A DNA stretch of 7,874 nucleotides from Syntrophomonadaceae bacterium (GTDB taxonomy: Bacteria > Bacillota > Syntrophomonadia > Syntrophomonadales > Syntrophomonadaceae), in assembly GCA_012522705.1 (NCBI GenBank), contig JAAYJY010000024.1:1-7874 (forward strand), given 5' to 3'. This document shows, piece after piece, positions 6,720 to 7,874 of the stretch. The number at the start of each line of letters is the position of its first letter. The first letter of the stretch is position 1. Position numbers and translations under genes: made by a program. The notes below the pieces were generated by a model. The model had not been told where the DNA came from. It worked only from the letters and a program-made list of their open reading frames with translations, and ran no database searches.

Positions 6720-7223
6720 ATGAATTATCGCATGGTGGAAAAAGAGCCATTTAAGTTGGTCGGTTTTAAGAAAAGAGTTCCCATAGTATTTGAAGGTATC
6801 AATCCAGAGATTGCCGCAATGGCCCAAATGTTAACCCCGGAGATCATCAAACAATTAAAAACACTCTCAAATACTAAACCAACCGGGATTACAAGTGCGT
6901 CTGCCAATTTTTCCGAAGGAAGAATGGAAGAAAAGGGGGGTCTGGATCACTACATCGGGATAGCAACTTCAAATGATGAAACAGCAGAATTTGATGTATT
7001 GAACATTGATGCCAATACCTGGGCAATATTTGAATCCATCGGTCCATTCCCGGAAACACTTCAAAATGTGTGGGGCAGAATATATTCAGAGTGGTTTCCG
7101 TCTTCAGGCTATGAGGCAGCCCCAGGTCCTGAAATACTGTGGAATGAGAGCCCGGATACTGGGAATCCGACCTATAGAAGCGAAATCTGGATTCCGGTGA
7201 AAAAGCTGGAATATGGTGGGTAA
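6720..7223 (+). CDS. GyrI-like effector-binding domain protein, apparently an AraC-type regulator lacking its DNA-binding half
   Basis: From the ATG at 6720 the 167-residue product is a GyrI-like/AraC effector-binding domain. It has [19 protein letters not shown] at the start, LDHYIGIAT (75-83), [15 protein letters not shown] (101-115), [15 protein letters not shown] (118-132), GPEILWNE and EIWIPVKK (155-162). In many Firmicutes this domain is the C-terminal half of a roughly 290-residue AraC regulator. The frame upstream from 6681 reads [17 protein letters not shown], which resembles the linker 'ypPIsf-i-ikGgsEMnYRi' of those proteins, but it is closed by TAA at 6678-6680 and no helix-turn-helix precedes it. 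I infer a 5' truncation. AAAGG at 6708-6712 gives a weak ribosome site, so the ligand-binding domain could still be made alone, as SbmC/GyrI-type proteins are. The ligand is unknown. Confidence 0.75.
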   Translation: MNYRMVEKEPFKLVGFKKRVPIVFEGINPEIAAMAQMLTPEIIKQLKTLSNTKPTGITSASANFSEGRMEEKGGLDHYIGIATSNDETAEFDVLNIDANTWAIFESIGPFPETLQNVWGRIYSEWFPSSGYEAAPGPEILWNESPDTGNPTYRSEIWIPVKKLEYGG

Positions 7224-7588
7224 TTACAGCTTCCCTTTTTCCGTTATTAATAGGTATCGCTTTCCTTATAAGCGGCTTTGTTGACTGGAAATTCCCTCCA
7301 TCCGAGGCAGTTGCTTTTTATCGTTATTTGCCATTTGTCTTCTTTTCTGTGATGTTTACCTCCGGGCCTGTTTTGGAGGAGTTTGGTTGGCGTGGCTATG
7401 CATTGCCAAAGTTGCAAGCCAAGTATTCACCCCTTAAATCTTCTCTGATTCTAGGATTCATGTGGGCAGTGTGGCACTGTCCCCAGTTTCTTGTCCCCCA
7501 CGAAAAAACAGGAATGTTTTATATAACTCCGATTTGGTCCTTTGTTTTAGCTGGATGTTGTAGCAGCTATATTGATAAACACCTATAG
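7211..7588 (+). pseudogene. CPBP family intramembrane metalloprotease, core fragment truncated at both ends
   Basis: In the frame that overlaps the end of the preceding gene, [20 protein letters not shown] and SGFVDWKFPP form a membrane span and loop. They are followed by YRYLPFVFFSVMFTSGPVLE and the CPBP (CAAX protease/Abi) motif 1, EEFGWRGYALPKLQ (7376-7417). Motif 2 histidine is in MWAVWHCPQF (His codon 7475-7477). Homology runs to TPIWSFVLA (about 7552), then an unrelated tail GCCSSYIDKHL ends at TAG 7586-7588. Missing are the first membrane spans, any start codon with a ribosome site, and the third metal-ligand motif near the C-terminus. These membrane proteases process prenylated or bacteriocin-related peptides and act in self-immunity; this copy should be inactive. 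Both ends look like deletion junctions. Confidence 0.75.
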
Positions 7589-7642
7589 TTCAAAATAACC
7601 GTGGGTTGATTTAGTTGATGGTGGAATGTCTTTGATTTAACC

Positions 7643-7648
7643 GGAGGG
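7643..7648 (+). promoter_or_regulatory. Ribosome binding site of the UDG-like gene
   Basis: GGAGGG lies nine bases before the ATG at 7658 and fixes this start. Confidence 0.7.
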
Positions 7649-7657
7649 TAATCTAGT

Positions 7658-7874
7658 ATGGAGTCGAACTTTGAGCCAGCGGTCTGGCCGGAAGACAAAT
7701 TGCCACAGGAAGCTGAGGGTTATCAACAATGTGAAATATGCTCGGGTAAATCGCGGGTTATTTGGGGGGAGGGAAATCCCCATGCGCCTGTTGTAGTTAT
7801 TTTGGATAATCCGGGCGCGCGTGAAGACAAAGATGGCATTGAATATGTCTGTGGGACGAGGCAGACGCTGCAGA
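7658..7874 (+). CDS. Uracil-DNA glycosylase-like protein, N-terminal 72 residues (3' end outside window)
   Basis: The translation begins MESNFEPAVWPEDKLP. It then shows CEICSGKSRVIWGEGNPHAP (about residues 27-46), VVVILDNPGAREDKDG (47-62) and YVCGTRQTLQ. The C-x2-C pair followed by 'R-V-GeGnp-Ap' and then 'PG-RED-dG--fV' is the start of the family 4/5 iron-sulfur uracil-DNA glycosylases, which remove uracil from DNA in base excision repair. The two cysteines would be the first two ligands of the 4Fe-4S cluster. The canonical motif GEAPG is replaced by LDNPG, so this belongs to a divergent UDG-like branch whose activity cannot be assumed. The later cluster cysteines and the 'H-P' motif lie beyond the window. 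The frame is intact as far as visible. Confidence 0.7.
   Translation, partial: MESNFEPAVWPEDKLPQEAEGYQQCEICSGKSRVIWGEGNPHAPVVVILDNPGAREDKDGIEYVCGTRQTLQ

Noticed and set aside
1..7874. CRISPR arrays, tRNA or rRNA genes, riboswitches, long repeats
   Set aside because: No regularly spaced repeats, cloverleaf-like segments or familiar riboswitch cores were seen on reading through both strands; no computed search was possible.

Overview
The window looks like a stretch of a moderately AT-rich chromosome from a Gram-positive anaerobe, most likely Clostridia (Peptococcaceae or relatives). The support is strong purine-rich Shine-Dalgarno sites, the AbrB-like tail with a MGAKGPLLE motif, the CsaA protein and the character of the GNAT and AraC-type proteins. 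The genus cannot be fixed from the sequence. Every gene I consider real or recently real is on the + strand except one IS remnant.

Layout. 1-247: 3' end of an AbrB/SpoVT-like protein. 248-462: minus-strand IS3-family transposase remnant. 463-685: no recognisable gene. 686-916: small three-helix membrane protein. About 999-1223: tail of a short-chain dehydrogenase without its head. 1274-2374: intact two-domain protein, DUF6933 plus pRiA4b ORF-3-like. 2402-3046: GNAT acetyltransferase interrupted by one in-frame amber codon. 3058-3210: decayed YafQ-type toxin. 3230-5932: intact 900-residue MmeI-like (type IIL/IIG) restriction-modification enzyme. 6009-6338: CsaA. 6339-6719: mostly debris, with a possible DUF1801 N-terminus. 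6720-7223: effector-binding half of an AraC-type regulator without its DNA-binding half. About 7211-7588: CPBP membrane protease fragment lacking both ends. 7658-7874: start of a uracil-DNA-glycosylase-like protein that runs off the window.

The theme is a gene graveyard around a few intact genes. At least six adjacent units are remnants: the IS3 transposase, the SDR tail, the GNAT with its stop, YafQ, the headless AraC and the CPBP core. Several begin directly against the end of the preceding reading frame, as repeated small deletions would leave them. The largest intact gene is a self-contained restriction-modification enzyme, so the region reads as an accessory or defence-associated locus that has turned over repeatedly. 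I see no multi-gene system that is clearly new. The most informative items are the MmeI-like enzyme, for which part of the recognition site can be predicted, the amber-split GNAT, and the YafQ fossil just upstream of the restriction-modification gene.
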